Source: an uncultured Neisseriaceae bacterium (GTDB lineage Bacteria; Pseudomonadota; Gammaproteobacteria; Burkholderiales; UBA11063). Taken from it: DNA of 32,555 nt. Positions 1 through 8,487 of this stretch are shown in pieces. A model generated the notes under the pieces. It did no database searches and was not told the origin of the DNA. It saw only the letters and a program-made list of their open reading frames with translations. The translations under genes and the position numbers were made by a program. Positions within the stretch are counted from its first letter, which is position 1. Each line of letters starts with the position of its first letter. The stretch covers positions 1-32,555 of the forward strand of contig CALFYC010000040.1 in assembly GCA_937952895.1 (NCBI GenBank), written 5' to 3'.

Positions 1-1198
1 ATTCAGTAGTATAAAAATGAATTTGACCATCCGTGCCTAATCCTGAGATTATGAATGATCTATCGTATGGGGCTATAGAATAGAACGTTACTATACTTTC
101 TGAACCAAAATAATTTACCTTCTCCCATGATTCACCTTCATCATATGACCTAATGATTTCAGCACCTGATGTTACGGCAAGAACAAGACCATTTCCACCA
201 CTTTCGGTTTTTATTGCAGCGATACCAGCCACAGGATTATAACTTGGAAGAGTAACTTCTTTAACTTCGCCTCCAGATTCAACAAGGGTTATTGTGGTGA
301 TATCAGAAGATCCCATGTTAGGTCTTGAGATCAGAATATTTCCTCTAGGACCTGCTGAATTTATAAAATTCCCAACTCTAACTCCAGATGGCATGACGTC
401 AACCTTCCATGCTCTAGGGATTGTAATTGGCACAGATGGTTGACGAAAAGCAAGTAGTCCATTCCCAGCGCTATTTTGCCCTGTCATTGTTAATAATCCT
501 GTTTTCGGAGAAGCACCTGGAGAAGGATTAACCATCCCTACAGAATTCCAACCATAAGAATCTGAAGGTTTTGTAGATCCTGACTCAATAATGTCTAGTA
601 ATTTTGAATCCGACTCTTTACCAGGAACGAAAAGATAAGTACCTCCGGTAATGGTTGAAACAATGATAGAACCATCATCAAAGAAAGCCGAACTTGGAAG
701 GTTATTTTGGGTAACTGAACGATCATCATAAAAAACTATATCACGAACATCAATATCTACTCTTTTAACGAGATCCTCTAGATTAAAAGTACAAGTAACA
801 GTCCTCCCCAATTTATCAAAAAAGAAGATCATTAATATAGGCCCGTTATCCCCCATTAGCACAGCAGCAGTCGCAGCAGATAATTGCCCATGGCTAGCTC
901 TTGCAATAACAAATGGGTTAACCATACCAAACCTAACCTCCCCAGTTCCAGGGTTCATAGAAAGAATTTCATCACTTTGAACCAGAGAATCTTCATCTTC
1001 AATATGAATATTTTTTTCACCTGACATCCCATTGTCACCAGCATTTCTTTTATATGACTGAACCGTAGATAATTTGATAGATTGGCTATTAATCATACTA
1101 TGAGGTTTGGGATCATTATTTCCTAAATTACACCCACATAAAATGATCATATAAGATAAAAATATTAAGTAATTTACCCCACTTCTAAATTTATTCAT
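1..1198 (-). CDS. Partial lipoprotein with Asp-box (beta-propeller-like), C-terminus off the left edge
   Basis: Open reading on the minus strand from an ATG at 1198 to the window edge, about 399 residues without a stop. The start is supported by AGG seven bases upstream. The N-terminus is a lipoprotein signal: a hydrophobic stretch ending in L-C-G-C, with Cys23 as the acylated residue. Near residues 351-358 lies S-Y-D-E-G-E-S-W, which fits the Asp-box (SxDxGxxW) of BNR/sialidase-type beta-propellers. Upstream of it are many short Gly/Ser-rich beta-type segments. I infer a surface or periplasmic lipoprotein with a propeller-like fold; substrate unknown. Base composition is unlike the neighbours: hand counts give 26/60 GC at 121-180 and 35/60 at 841-900, against 17/60 inside slt at 2161-2220. 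This suggests acquisition by transfer. No family was recognised beyond the motif. Confidence 0.8.
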   Translation of the reverse strand, partial: MNKFRSGVNYLIFLSYMIILCGCNLGNNDPKPHSMINSQSIKLSTVQSYKRNAGDNGMSGEKNIHIEDEDSLVQSDEILSMNPGTGEVRFGMVNPFVIARASHGQLSAATAAVLMGDNGPILMIFFFDKLGRTVTCTFNLEDLVKRVDIDVRDIVFYDDRSVTQNNLPSSAFFDDGSIIVSTITGGTYLFVPGKESDSKLLDIIESGSTKPSDSYGWNSVGMVNPSPGASPKTGLLTMTGQNSAGNGLLAFRQPSVPITIPRAWKVDVMPSGVRVGNFINSAGPRGNILISRPNMGSSDITTITLVESGGEVKEVTLPSYNPVAGIAAIKTESGGNGLVLAVTSGAEIIRSYDEGESWEKVNYFGSESIVTFYSIAPYDRSFIISGLGTDGQIHFYTTE

Positions 1199-1551
1199 TA
1201 AAATACCTGATCTAAAAAATTAAGATTATATTCCACTAAAATACACTATTACTCTTTTTTATATTATACACTAATTCATATAAAAAGATATTAATTCTTC
1301 AAGACATAACCTCATAAAGAATCGGCTTATCTATAACTCTTTTACTAGCTAATCAATCTAAAATACTCTTAAAATTTTAATTGATTGCTTATATAATAAC
1401 CCATCAGGTTTTTTTAAAGCATTTGGTAATGTATAGATACTAAAGTCAATTCTAAATAAAGTGAAATTTTATGCTATTTTATTACATAGTAATTGCTAAA
1501 CCACATTTGGATAAGTTATAATCATGTGCTTTAATTTACTTGGAATTCCTC
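1199..1551. other. Divergent intergenic region, AT-rich, no gene
   Basis: The 353 bases separate the minus-strand lipoprotein from slt. I see no coding potential. It holds a TATAAT-like box for the lipoprotein (minus strand, 1225-1230, no good -35) and the slt promoter near its right end. A short AACC/GGTT hairpin followed by seven T lies around 1400-1420, too weak to call a terminator. Confidence 0.6.
1493..1522 (+). promoter_or_regulatory. Putative sigma70 promoter of slt
   Basis: TTGCTA at 1493-1498 and TATAAT at 1517-1522 are 18 bases apart. They lie 29 bases upstream of the slt ATG, so the 5' leader would be short. Confidence 0.55.
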
Positions 1552-3453
1552 ATGTTTAAAAGAATTTTATTTATCTTTTTAGTAATATTAAACACTTTGG
1601 CTATTGCCGAAAATGATTCCGCCATTATTAATGCTGAAAAAGCGTTCAATTCCGACAATTTAAGTAAATTAACTCAAACTTACTCAGCCAATCGAACTAA
1701 TAGTATAGTTAGTTATTTTTATGCTAAATCAATGCTAAACCATAATTCAATTATATATGCTACAAGTTTCATACAAAGAGAACCTGATGAATATATGAGA
1801 ACTGATTTAATTCATCAATTACTCGCTTTTTATATGAATAAAAAAAACTATAGCAGCTATTTAAGCTATTACGCTTTATTAAATCCTAAACAAACCTCAG
1901 TTAATGAAAAGTGTGGCTATGATGTATCTAATATTTACTTGAATAAAAACCTTCCAATTCAAAGTGATTTAGATTGGTTAACGAATAACAATCTTCCTAC
2001 TTGGTGTGCACAATTGGTTATGCTAAGCTTCAATCGGCATCAGGTGGATTTAGAGCAAAAAGATTATATGCTTTATAATTTACTTGCCAATGGTAAAACA
2101 GATATCTTTAATGCAGTTGCAAATTCACCAATTAATTTTGGCCATTATATGAGTTACTCTGCGCGAAGTTTACCTAAAAATAAATACCTTGAAGTATATT
2201 ACGTTACAACAATTGCTAAAAAAGATCCCGAAAATGGTTTATCTGCAATGAATAAATTTAATCTAGATAAAAATACTCAAGATTTTTTAAATAATTATTT
2301 AGCGATGCAATTTGCCATTAAACATAATTTTAAATCCGCATTAAATTCATGGAGCAATTCACACACTGCAAATTTTAGTGATGATGATTTAAGTGACGAT
2401 GAATTTGAATGGGAGGCACGCACTTATTTATACTATGGAAGTTGGCCCAAATTAATTGGTTTAATTAATCTAATGCCAACTAGCTTAAAAACTAAAAATG
2501 TTTGGCAATATTGGCTAGCTAAAGCCTATGATGGCACTAATCAAGATGCTAAAGCCGATGAAATATTAAACAAAATTCCAGCGGATTATTCATACTATAG
2601 CATGCTAGCTCAAGGTGAGTTGGGAACTTTAACTGCATTTCAAGCAAGTCCACCGGCAAATTTAGGCAATTTACCTTTATCTAATATTAGTCAACGTGCA
2701 CTTCATTTACATAATTTGGGTGATAGTTATAGTAGTAAAACTCTCTATAGCCTAAGTGCTTTTGAATGGTATTACATTGCCAAAAAATCTGAGAGTAATA
2801 CTTTATTAAGTATGAGTAAAGGTGCTTATAATGTTGGAACTTATGATTTTGCAATTTATGCAGCAAATCAATTACCAACTCGTTATTACACTTTAAGCTT
2901 TCCGATCCCATTTGCTGATTTATTTAAGAAATTTGCTAAAATGTTTAATATTGATTTATCTTATGCTCTAGCAATTAGCCGTCAAGAAAGCCGTTTTAAT
3001 GCAAAAGTAATTGCGTTTGACGGGGGTGTTGGATTAATGCAAATTATGCCACAAACTGGTAGCTATATTGCATACAAATCTCACTCAAGTAATTGCTATA
3101 AAAGTGGCGCCATGTGTAATATTAAATTTGGCGCTTGGTATTTAGGTAGTTTATATAGTAAATTTCGTAATTTAATTTATTCAACCGCAGCATATAATGG
3201 AGGTCCAGGACGCGCTAGAAGATGGCAAGATAAATTAGGGATTCTAGATAATCGAATTCAAATTGAATTAATTCCAATCACAATTACCCGTGAGTATGTC
3301 CAAAAAGTTCTTACAAATAAAGCAATTTATGATGCTGAACTTAAAAATCAATATAAAGTTAATTTATTGGACTATATAACAAATATCAAGCAAAATCATT
3401 ATATAGATATTCCAGATGATGATGATACTGATGCGCAAAAATTACAAAATTGA
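1552..3453 (+). CDS. slt: Soluble lytic murein transglycosylase
   Basis: 633-residue periplasmic enzyme that cleaves the MurNAc-GlcNAc bond of peptidoglycan to give 1,6-anhydro ends. I chose the ATG at 1552 over an in-frame TTG at 1540: it has GGA seven bases upstream and begins directly with a clean signal peptide (K-R then hydrophobic core, cleavage after A-I-A around residue 19). The long N-terminal part is helical and rich in Tyr/Leu/Asn, as in the superhelical U and L domains of Slt70. The catalytic domain has R-Q-E-S-R-F (Glu479 is the expected acid), G-L-M-Q-I-M-P and A-Y-N-G-G-P-G-R, all classic for family 1 lytic transglycosylases. Length is close to Slt70 (about 645). The C-terminus ends in a run of acidic residues. 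cca follows 21 bases downstream, an arrangement I associate with betaproteobacteria. Confidence 0.95.
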   Translation: MFKRILFIFLVILNTLAIAENDSAIINAEKAFNSDNLSKLTQTYSANRTNSIVSYFYAKSMLNHNSIIYATSFIQREPDEYMRTDLIHQLLAFYMNKKNYSSYLSYYALLNPKQTSVNEKCGYDVSNIYLNKNLPIQSDLDWLTNNNLPTWCAQLVMLSFNRHQVDLEQKDYMLYNLLANGKTDIFNAVANSPINFGHYMSYSARSLPKNKYLEVYYVTTIAKKDPENGLSAMNKFNLDKNTQDFLNNYLAMQFAIKHNFKSALNSWSNSHTANFSDDDLSDDEFEWEARTYLYYGSWPKLIGLINLMPTSLKTKNVWQYWLAKAYDGTNQDAKADEILNKIPADYSYYSMLAQGELGTLTAFQASPPANLGNLPLSNISQRALHLHNLGDSYSSKTLYSLSAFEWYYIAKKSESNTLLSMSKGAYNVGTYDFAIYAANQLPTRYYTLSFPIPFADLFKKFAKMFNIDLSYALAISRQESRFNAKVIAFDGGVGLMQIMPQTGSYIAYKSHSSNCYKSGAMCNIKFGAWYLGSLYSKFRNLIYSTAAYNGGPGRARRWQDKLGILDNRIQIELIPITITREYVQKVLTNKAIYDAELKNQYKVNLLDYITNIKQNHYIDIPDDDDTDAQKLQN

Positions 3454-3474
3454 GTATTAAATATAGGATCATTA

Positions 3475-4593
3475 GTGAAGATATATAGAGTTGGTGGCTC
3501 TGTTCGTGATGAATTACTTGGCTTAAAATCGAATGATCGAGATTACGTTGTGGTTGGAAGTAATCCAGACGAAATGCTTAAACTTGGATTTAAATCAGTT
3601 GGTAAAGATTTTCCGGTCTTTCTTCATCCTAAAACCAGGGAAGAATATGCTCTAGCACGCAGGGAAAGAAAAATTGCGAAAGGTTATACTGGATTTCAGT
3701 TTGACACCAATGCATTTATTAGCTTGGAAGATGATTTATTAAGACGTGATATTACGATTAACGCTATCGCAATTGATGAAGAGACCGATCAAATTATTGA
3801 CCCATTTCATGGGGTAGATGATTTACGCAAAGGAATTATTCGACACGTATCTGAAGCTTTTATTGAAGACCCGTTAAGAATTTTACGTGTTGCACGCTTT
3901 AGTGCCAGGTTCAATTTCAAAATAGCTTCAGAAACTCTAGATTTAATGAAACAAATTACTAAAAGTGGCGAACTTAATGCTTTAAGTAAAGAACGAATTT
4001 GGCAAGAATTTGAACGAGCATTCAAAAATAAAAATCCAGATATTTTTTTAATAGTGTTACATCAAGTAGGTGCACTTTCTATTATTTGTCCAGAAATTGA
4101 TGATTTAATTAGCTTAAATCATCAACAGTTATTTAATTATCTAAATGATAAAACTATAAATAATTTAGGTGCTTGTGAAATCTTTGCACTTATTGCATAT
4201 TTAATTGAGATAAATACACCACATTCAATGCTTAAATCATTATTAGCACCAAATAAGTTTATTACATTGGCTAAATTGGTTATAAATGTATATCCACAAG
4301 TTATAACCTTCGAAAAACTTACCCCAGATCAAATTTTGGCTTTAATTAAGAAAATTGACCCCAAACGTAAAAAAGATCGCTTTAATCTTTTTTTAAAAAT
4401 TATTAACTTATTAGCTAAATTCGATTCTAGCCTCACGATTACTAAAAATATTAATTTATTAATGCTAATGATAAAATCCATGAATAATATTGATTATTAT
4501 GCCTTATCTTTAGAATCTCCTTCAATTGTAAAAAACATTTATGCTAAAAAAATTGATATAATTCTCAATGTGCTTTTAAATAATAAGGTTTAA
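3475..4593 (+). CDS. cca: CCA-adding enzyme (tRNA nucleotidyltransferase)
   Basis: Adds or repairs the 3'-CCA of tRNAs. It starts at GTG 3475, with AGGA six bases upstream, and the N-terminus M-K-I-Y-R-V-G-G-S-V-R-D matches the family start exactly. The catalytic carboxylates are Asp21 and Asp23 in S-N-D-R-D-Y, and R-R-D-I-T-I-N-A follows. Together these identify a bacterial class II Cca. The length is 372 residues against about 410 for the multifunctional enterobacterial protein. The C-terminal region shows no HD signature: where H-D-L-G-K-G is expected it reads F-A-L-I-A-Y-L-I-E. The 2',3'-cyclic phosphodiesterase activity of longer homologues is therefore probably absent. Its last codons carry the ribosome binding site of the next gene, three bases away, so the two are co-transcribed. 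Confidence 0.94.
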   Translation: MKIYRVGGSVRDELLGLKSNDRDYVVVGSNPDEMLKLGFKSVGKDFPVFLHPKTREEYALARRERKIAKGYTGFQFDTNAFISLEDDLLRRDITINAIAIDEETDQIIDPFHGVDDLRKGIIRHVSEAFIEDPLRILRVARFSARFNFKIASETLDLMKQITKSGELNALSKERIWQEFERAFKNKNPDIFLIVLHQVGALSIICPEIDDLISLNHQQLFNYLNDKTINNLGACEIFALIAYLIEINTPHSMLKSLLAPNKFITLAKLVINVYPQVITFEKLTPDQILALIKKIDPKRKKDRFNLFLKIINLLAKFDSSLTITKNINLLMLMIKSMNNIDYYALSLESPSIVKNIYAKKIDIILNVLLNNKV

Positions 4594-4596
4594 TTT

Positions 4597-5241
4597 ATGT
4601 TACAAAATCATCTAAGCCATACTATTTCATATCTACTTTATGTCTTTATGATAGCTGGAATATTAGCTGCTAGTATAAGTGGCGCCACTCGTGCCATTGA
4701 AGCAAAAATGGATATTACTGGCGCAATTTTATTAGCTTTTATAACATCAAATGCTGGAGGCACAATTCGTGATTTAATAATCCAAGCTCCGGTATTTTGG
4801 GTACATGAACAATTATATATCTGGCTAAGTGTGATTTCTGGTTTACTAACATTTATCGTTATTTATTTAAATCGTAAAGCTTTAGGTAATGCAAATATTC
4901 GTAAAATTTTAATTGTAACAGATGCTATGGGGCTTGCTGCGTTTAGCATTGTGGGAGTCCAAAGAAGTTTAACCTTTGGACATAGCGAAGCATTAGCCAT
5001 AATTATGGGGGTTTGGACCGCTATTGGTGGTGGAATGATTAGTGATGTAATTGCTAACCGAGTTCCATTAGTATTTTCTCAAGAACTTTATATTACTGTA
5101 TCTTTTTTAGGTTCTTTAGGCTATTTAATAATATCTTTAATTACTAATAATATATTTGCAAGTATTATTTCATGTGTTTTTATGATTTTTTTGAGACTTT
5201 ATAGCGTTAAATTTAAATTAAATTTACCCAAGATTTTCTAA
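4597..5241 (+). CDS. TRIC-type (UPF0126) cation channel membrane protein
   Basis: 214-residue integral membrane protein with about seven hydrophobic segments. Two glycine-rich repeats, A-G-G-T-I-R-D (first half) and I-G-G-G-M-I-S-D-V (second half), mark the duplicated UPF0126 domain. That family, which includes YadS and YicG, is related to eukaryotic trimeric intracellular cation channels, and some prokaryotic members are shown to conduct cations. It acts in the inner membrane; the ion and physiological role here are unknown. The ATG lies three bases after the cca stop, with AAGG inside the end of cca, so translation is likely coupled. No hairpin terminator is seen after it. Family assignment is firm; function is inferred. 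Confidence 0.85.
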   Translation: MLQNHLSHTISYLLYVFMIAGILAASISGATRAIEAKMDITGAILLAFITSNAGGTIRDLIIQAPVFWVHEQLYIWLSVISGLLTFIVIYLNRKALGNANIRKILIVTDAMGLAAFSIVGVQRSLTFGHSEALAIIMGVWTAIGGGMISDVIANRVPLVFSQELYITVSFLGSLGYLIISLITNNIFASIISCVFMIFLRLYSVKFKLNLPKIF

Positions 5242-5346
5242 TTTATAAATTAAACTAAGCGCTACGCATAGTATGACGCATTAAATTATAACTTTTCGCC
5301 AGTTATCTGGTATAGCTTAACTACTGATTTTCTTAGATCAAAATAA

Positions 5347-5478
5347 TCACTTACAGCTTTATATCGTGTGGTTGAAGTCTTTATTCAGATAAATTCAAGA
5401 GAAGAATTTGATGCTGGTGTAAAAACAGCTTACCTAATTTCATATTCTGTAATAGATATATTATCTCGGTCAAATTAA
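5347..5478 (+). pseudogene. Possible gene remnant, C-terminal 43 codons
   Basis: After a TAA at 5344-5346 the frame is open to TAA 5476-5478 and reads like real protein, including the stretch V-E-V-F-I-Q-I-N-S-R-E-E-F-D-A-G-V-K. The same frame continues leftward across the single stop to about 5300 with plausible residues. I read it as the tail of a decayed gene. No family was recognised. A GTG at 5368 could start a 36-residue peptide, but I see no good ribosome binding site. Confidence 0.35.
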
Positions 5479-5693
5479 AAATATTTAGGTTCAATAACGA
5501 TTGAAACCTTAGAATTTTCTGGATTCAAAAGCATATATGTAGTTAACATACCACATTTATCAATCCGTGTTTTAGCTAACCGCTCTTGATAATCAGCAAA
5601 AGCATGGGGAATATAAAAAATAAAACAAGATAGAATTATTATACCTGATTCAAAAACAACAATTAAGAACGGTTTTTCTTTAATTATTATAAT
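5475..5693 (-). pseudogene. Possible remnant of a small exported protein gene
   Basis: The minus-strand frame is open for 72 codons but contains no ATG, GTG or TTG that would keep the N-terminus. The translation has a hydrophobic stretch ending in I-P-H-A-F-A, like a signal peptide with an A-x-A cleavage site. A soluble tail follows with one Cys (R-I-D-K-C-G-M-L-T-T-Y) and ends E-P-K-Y-F. The lack of a start and a stop in the frame just upstream indicate a broken gene. Its stop codon overlaps that of the plus-strand remnant. Function unknown. Confidence 0.4.
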
Positions 5694-5989
5694 TTAATAT
5701 TAGGCTAGATACATCACCGATTTTGGGAATTTTCAAAGAAACAATGAAATTTTTACAGTAGAATAAATTTGAAAAATAAAAAATTTAAATTAAAAATAGT
5801 ATAAAAAATTGCTTACCAATCACCTAATACGTGTTATTTTACCTAAAAAACTAATTTATAAGTCTTGAAAAATCATGTAATTTGCAAAAATTTTTATCTT
5901 TTCATAAAAAATGTGGTATAATCAAACTAATTTATTTTCATACAAAACAGTGACTTATATAAAATCTTTACAAAAGCATTTAAAAATCA

Positions 5990-6019
5990 TTGACAGATTT
6001 AGAAACAGTTTGGTATAAC
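5990..6019 (+). promoter_or_regulatory. Strong sigma70 promoter of the HU gene
   Basis: Consensus TTGACA at 5990-5995, an 18-base spacer, then TGG-TATAAC at 6014-6019 with an extended -10 TG. A second extended -10 (TGG-TATAAT, 5914-5922) lies further upstream without a clear -35. The leader ends in AAGGAG ten bases before the start codon. Confidence 0.75.
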
Positions 6020-6075
6020 TATGCCTGCGTAGCACATAACATTATATTTAACCTATTTTAAGGAGTGTTAAATTT

Positions 6076-6363
6076 ATGAACAAATCTCAATTAATCGAAG
6101 CTATTGCTAAAAAATCTGGCCTTTCTAAAGTAAAAGCTGGTGAAGCAGTTGATGCATTTGTTGGTTCAGTAACTAAAGCTTTAGTTAGTGGCGACACTGT
6201 TACTTTAATCGGTTTTGGTTCTTTTACAACAGCTAAGCGTGCTGCACGTGTTGGCCGTAATCCTAAAACTGGCAAAGAAATCAAAATTGCTGCAACAACT
6301 ACGCCTAAATTCAGAGCTGGTAAAGCTTTGAAAGAAGCTGTTGCTTCAAAGAAAAAAAAGTAA
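6076..6363 (+). CDS. hup: DNA-binding protein HU
   Basis: 95-residue histone-like nucleoid protein that bends DNA as a dimer. M-N-K-S-Q-L-I-E-A-I and the arm region G-R-N-P-K-T-G-K-E-I are diagnostic; the Arg-Asn-Pro tip inserts into the minor groove. The tail is Lys-rich. Usual HU length is about 90, so four extra Lys-containing residues (K-K-K-K) end the protein. A strong promoter, an AAGGAG ribosome site and an immediate terminator indicate a highly expressed monocistronic gene. HU and IHF subunits are related; the even charge and motif favour HU. Confidence 0.96.
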   Translation: MNKSQLIEAIAKKSGLSKVKAGEAVDAFVGSVTKALVSGDTVTLIGFGSFTTAKRAARVGRNPKTGKEIKIAATTTPKFRAGKALKEAVASKKKK

Positions 6364-6381
6364 TTTAATTTCTTTTGAAAG

Positions 6382-6411
6382 AAAGATGCCACATTAGCGG
6401 CATCTTTTTTT
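6382..6411 (+). terminator. Intrinsic terminator of the HU gene
   Basis: AAAGATGCC (6382-6390) pairs with GGCATCTTT (6399-6407) around an eight-base loop, followed by an unbroken T run to 6411. Confidence 0.92.
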
Positions 6412-6424
6412 GTCTAAATCATAT

Positions 6425-6946
6425 ATGAAAAACCTAATAACCATAATAGTCCTACTAAATAGTCTTACTGGTTGCGCATGGTTTGGCTATTCTGGTAACT
6501 CTAATAATTATAGTGGAAAAACTTCAATCCCGAAAATTCCAATAATCCAAATTCCAGGTGGGAATGATTATAGTTGGCGATATCTTGGCACCACTGATAA
6601 TAATATGGTAATTATTGAAATTAATGATAATAGTATTTCATCTTACGAACCACTTATCTATAATTTTCAGGATAGAAAAACAATTATAGATATAAATAAA
6701 TTTGCGTATCTTAACAATCAACCACACTATAAATATTTAATCTCAAATTGGCAAATTAATTGTGGCACAAAACCCAGTTACTTAATTGTAAATGCCACAA
6801 TGTATAATGAATCTGGAAATAAGATAGCACACTATGATTATATTCATGATGATACTGTCAGATGGATGTTAATTGGCACTGGAAGTATTGCTGAATTACA
6901 GTCTAATTATATTTGTTTAAATAAAAATCGAGAGCTTGGTTATTAA
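6425..6946 (+). CDS. Lipoprotein resembling surface-adhesin E proteins
   Basis: 173 residues. The ATG at 6425 gives a lipoprotein signal ending S-L-T-G-C (Cys17), which is better than an in-frame TTG at 6410 that lies inside the HU terminator T run. After a Ser/Asn-rich linker comes a beta-rich domain. It has W-R-Y-L-G, spaced aromatic residues, N-W-Q-I-N-C-G and a second late Cys (N-Y-I-C), so one disulfide is possible. This layout resembles the adhesin-E-like domain of small Gram-negative lipoproteins; I hold that assignment loosely. No ribosome binding site is visible, and the start sits 13 bases after a strong terminator, so its promoter is unclear. It ends 5 bases before the convergent lnt stop. 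Confidence 0.7.
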   Translation: MKNLITIIVLLNSLTGCAWFGYSGNSNNYSGKTSIPKIPIIQIPGGNDYSWRYLGTTDNNMVIIEINDNSISSYEPLIYNFQDRKTIIDINKFAYLNNQPHYKYLISNWQINCGTKPSYLIVNATMYNESGNKIAHYDYIHDDTVRWMLIGTGSIAELQSNYICLNKNRELGY

Positions 6947-6951
6947 ATTAA

Positions 6952-8487
6952 TCATTTTTTTCTCTTACGACGAATAAAACTTAAATAAACCGCAAAAGCA
7001 ATAATTGAACTACAAAATATTATAATAGTTAAATTACCCAATTTCTCAAATGGGGTATAACCAATTCTACCTTGCACATAATCATTAAGGGTGTCACGTT
7101 TAAAAATTGGCAGAATACTTTGAATATGGCCATTTTGATCAATAATTGCAGTTAATCCTGTATTAGTTTCTTGAATAAAATAGCGCTGGTTTTCCATAGC
7201 TCGCGCTTGTGAGAGTTGTAAATGTTCATCTTTAGCAATTGTTGTACCATACCAGACCATATCACTTAAATTAACCATCATAGTTGAATTACTTGCAGCT
7301 TTATATAACTCAAAATTAAATCCGTTTTCATAACAAATATTAAAGGCCATTTTTTGATTATCTAAAACAATCGGTTTTTGATTCTCAGAACCTTCACTAA
7401 AACCAACCATCGGTAAACTAATTGCTTTATAAACTGGACCTAATATCCATTTAGCCGGAATATATTCACCATATGGAACCAAATGATATTTAGCATAATA
7501 TGGTTGCCCCTTTGCTGTTAAGGCAATTGCGGCATTAACATAACTACCCTTATCATCAATTACAACTGGCATTCCCACAATTAAATCAAACCCACGTGAT
7601 TTAGCTATATCTATTAAACCATCTAAATAACCATGAGGTAACTCATCTTCAAATAATGCAATTGCAGTTTCTGGGATTAAAACTATATCTGCATGAGCTT
7701 TAGCAATTTCTTCTTTATACACATTAAGAGCATTAGTTGAATTCCACTTTTCACCTTCTGGAATATTACCTTGAATTAATTCAACATTGACCATTTTACC
7801 GTAAGGATGAGTATATTCAATTGAATTAATGTAAAACAACGTTATACCAATTACTGAAAAGTAAATTAATACCCAACGTAAATATTTTTTATTTATATTA
7901 AATATTGGTTTATTCGAAATTAGTAAAAAAAGTGCACCAGATAAACTTAAAAATATCCAAGACACTCCATAACTACCCAAAATGGGGAATAAGCCTTTAA
8001 AAACTCCAGGATTAATTTGAGAATAGCTTACATCACACCAAGAAAAACCACCTAAAATCCACCCTCTTAACCATTCAAACATAACCCAAATACTTGGGAA
8101 TAAAAATATTAAATTAAATGATCGTGATTTAGTCTGCAATTTAAAATAACTAACAATGGCTAGAACAATGTATGAGGCTAAAAAAAGCATAAAACAAATA
8201 TGACCGATCAAAGATACTACAAATCCTGCATGAATCACTACATCAAGTGAGTAAAATATCCAATAAAGCTGTGCATTAAAATAAGTAAATCCATAGATAT
8301 AAGCATAAAGTAAAATAACTTTGAACTTTGTATCATGAGGTTTATTCTGAATTACCCAAAGTAAAATTAAAATTGAGATTAGCATCACTAGACTAATATT
8401 ACAAGGAGCAAAAGCAAATACACTAATGCTACCTGCAATTAATAAAATTAGTGTCTCTTGCCATTTAAACTGATTAATTTGTGTCAT
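6952..8487 (-). CDS. lnt: Apolipoprotein N-acyltransferase
   Basis: 511-residue inner-membrane enzyme that adds the third acyl chain to lipoproteins. About six hydrophobic segments at the N-terminus precede the periplasmic nitrilase domain, and one closes the C-terminus before an R-R-K-R-K-K tail. The catalytic triad is visible: Glu273 in I-P-E-T-A, Lys333 in Y-A-K-Y-H-L-V-P-Y-G-E and Cys385 in N-I-C-Y-E (E267, K335, C387 in E. coli). I chose ATG 8487, which overlaps the end of corC by 14 bases; a GTG at 8496 is possible. It is the third gene of ybeY-corC-lnt. Its substrates probably include the several lipoproteins encoded in this window. Confidence 0.95.
   Translation of the reverse strand: MTQINQFKWQETLILLIAGSISVFAFAPCNISLVMLISILILLWVIQNKPHDTKFKVILLYAYIYGFTYFNAQLYWIFYSLDVVIHAGFVVSLIGHICFMLFLASYIVLAIVSYFKLQTKSRSFNLIFLFPSIWVMFEWLRGWILGGFSWCDVSYSQINPGVFKGLFPILGSYGVSWIFLSLSGALFLLISNKPIFNINKKYLRWVLIYFSVIGITLFYINSIEYTHPYGKMVNVELIQGNIPEGEKWNSTNALNVYKEEIAKAHADIVLIPETAIALFEDELPHGYLDGLIDIAKSRGFDLIVGMPVVIDDKGSYVNAAIALTAKGQPYYAKYHLVPYGEYIPAKWILGPVYKAISLPMVGFSEGSENQKPIVLDNQKMAFNICYENGFNFELYKAASNSTMMVNLSDMVWYGTTIAKDEHLQLSQARAMENQRYFIQETNTGLTAIIDQNGHIQSILPIFKRDTLNDYVQGRIGYTPFEKLGNLTIIIFCSSIIAFAVYLSFIRRKRKK

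Larger units (their letters stand above)
5242..6075. other. Long gene-poor region with decayed coding remnants and the hup leader
   Basis: 834 bases without an intact gene. The left part (about 5290-5693) holds two degraded reading frames, listed separately, that converge on overlapping stop codons. From about 5700 to 5990 the sequence is very AT-rich. On the minus strand 5700-5760 reads as a further stop-terminated fragment in another frame, perhaps part of the same broken gene. The last 90 bases hold the promoter and leader of the HU gene. Confidence 0.6.

Noticed and set aside
1400..1420. Terminator-like AACC/GGTT plus T run
   Set aside because: The four-base stem is too weak and no gene ends nearby on that strand.
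1540..1551. TTG start for slt four codons upstream
   Set aside because: It would use the region needed for the ribosome site and adds residues in front of a complete signal peptide.
2687..2911. Antisense ORF inside slt
   Set aside because: The slt frame has clear family character throughout; the antisense frame has no start context or motif.
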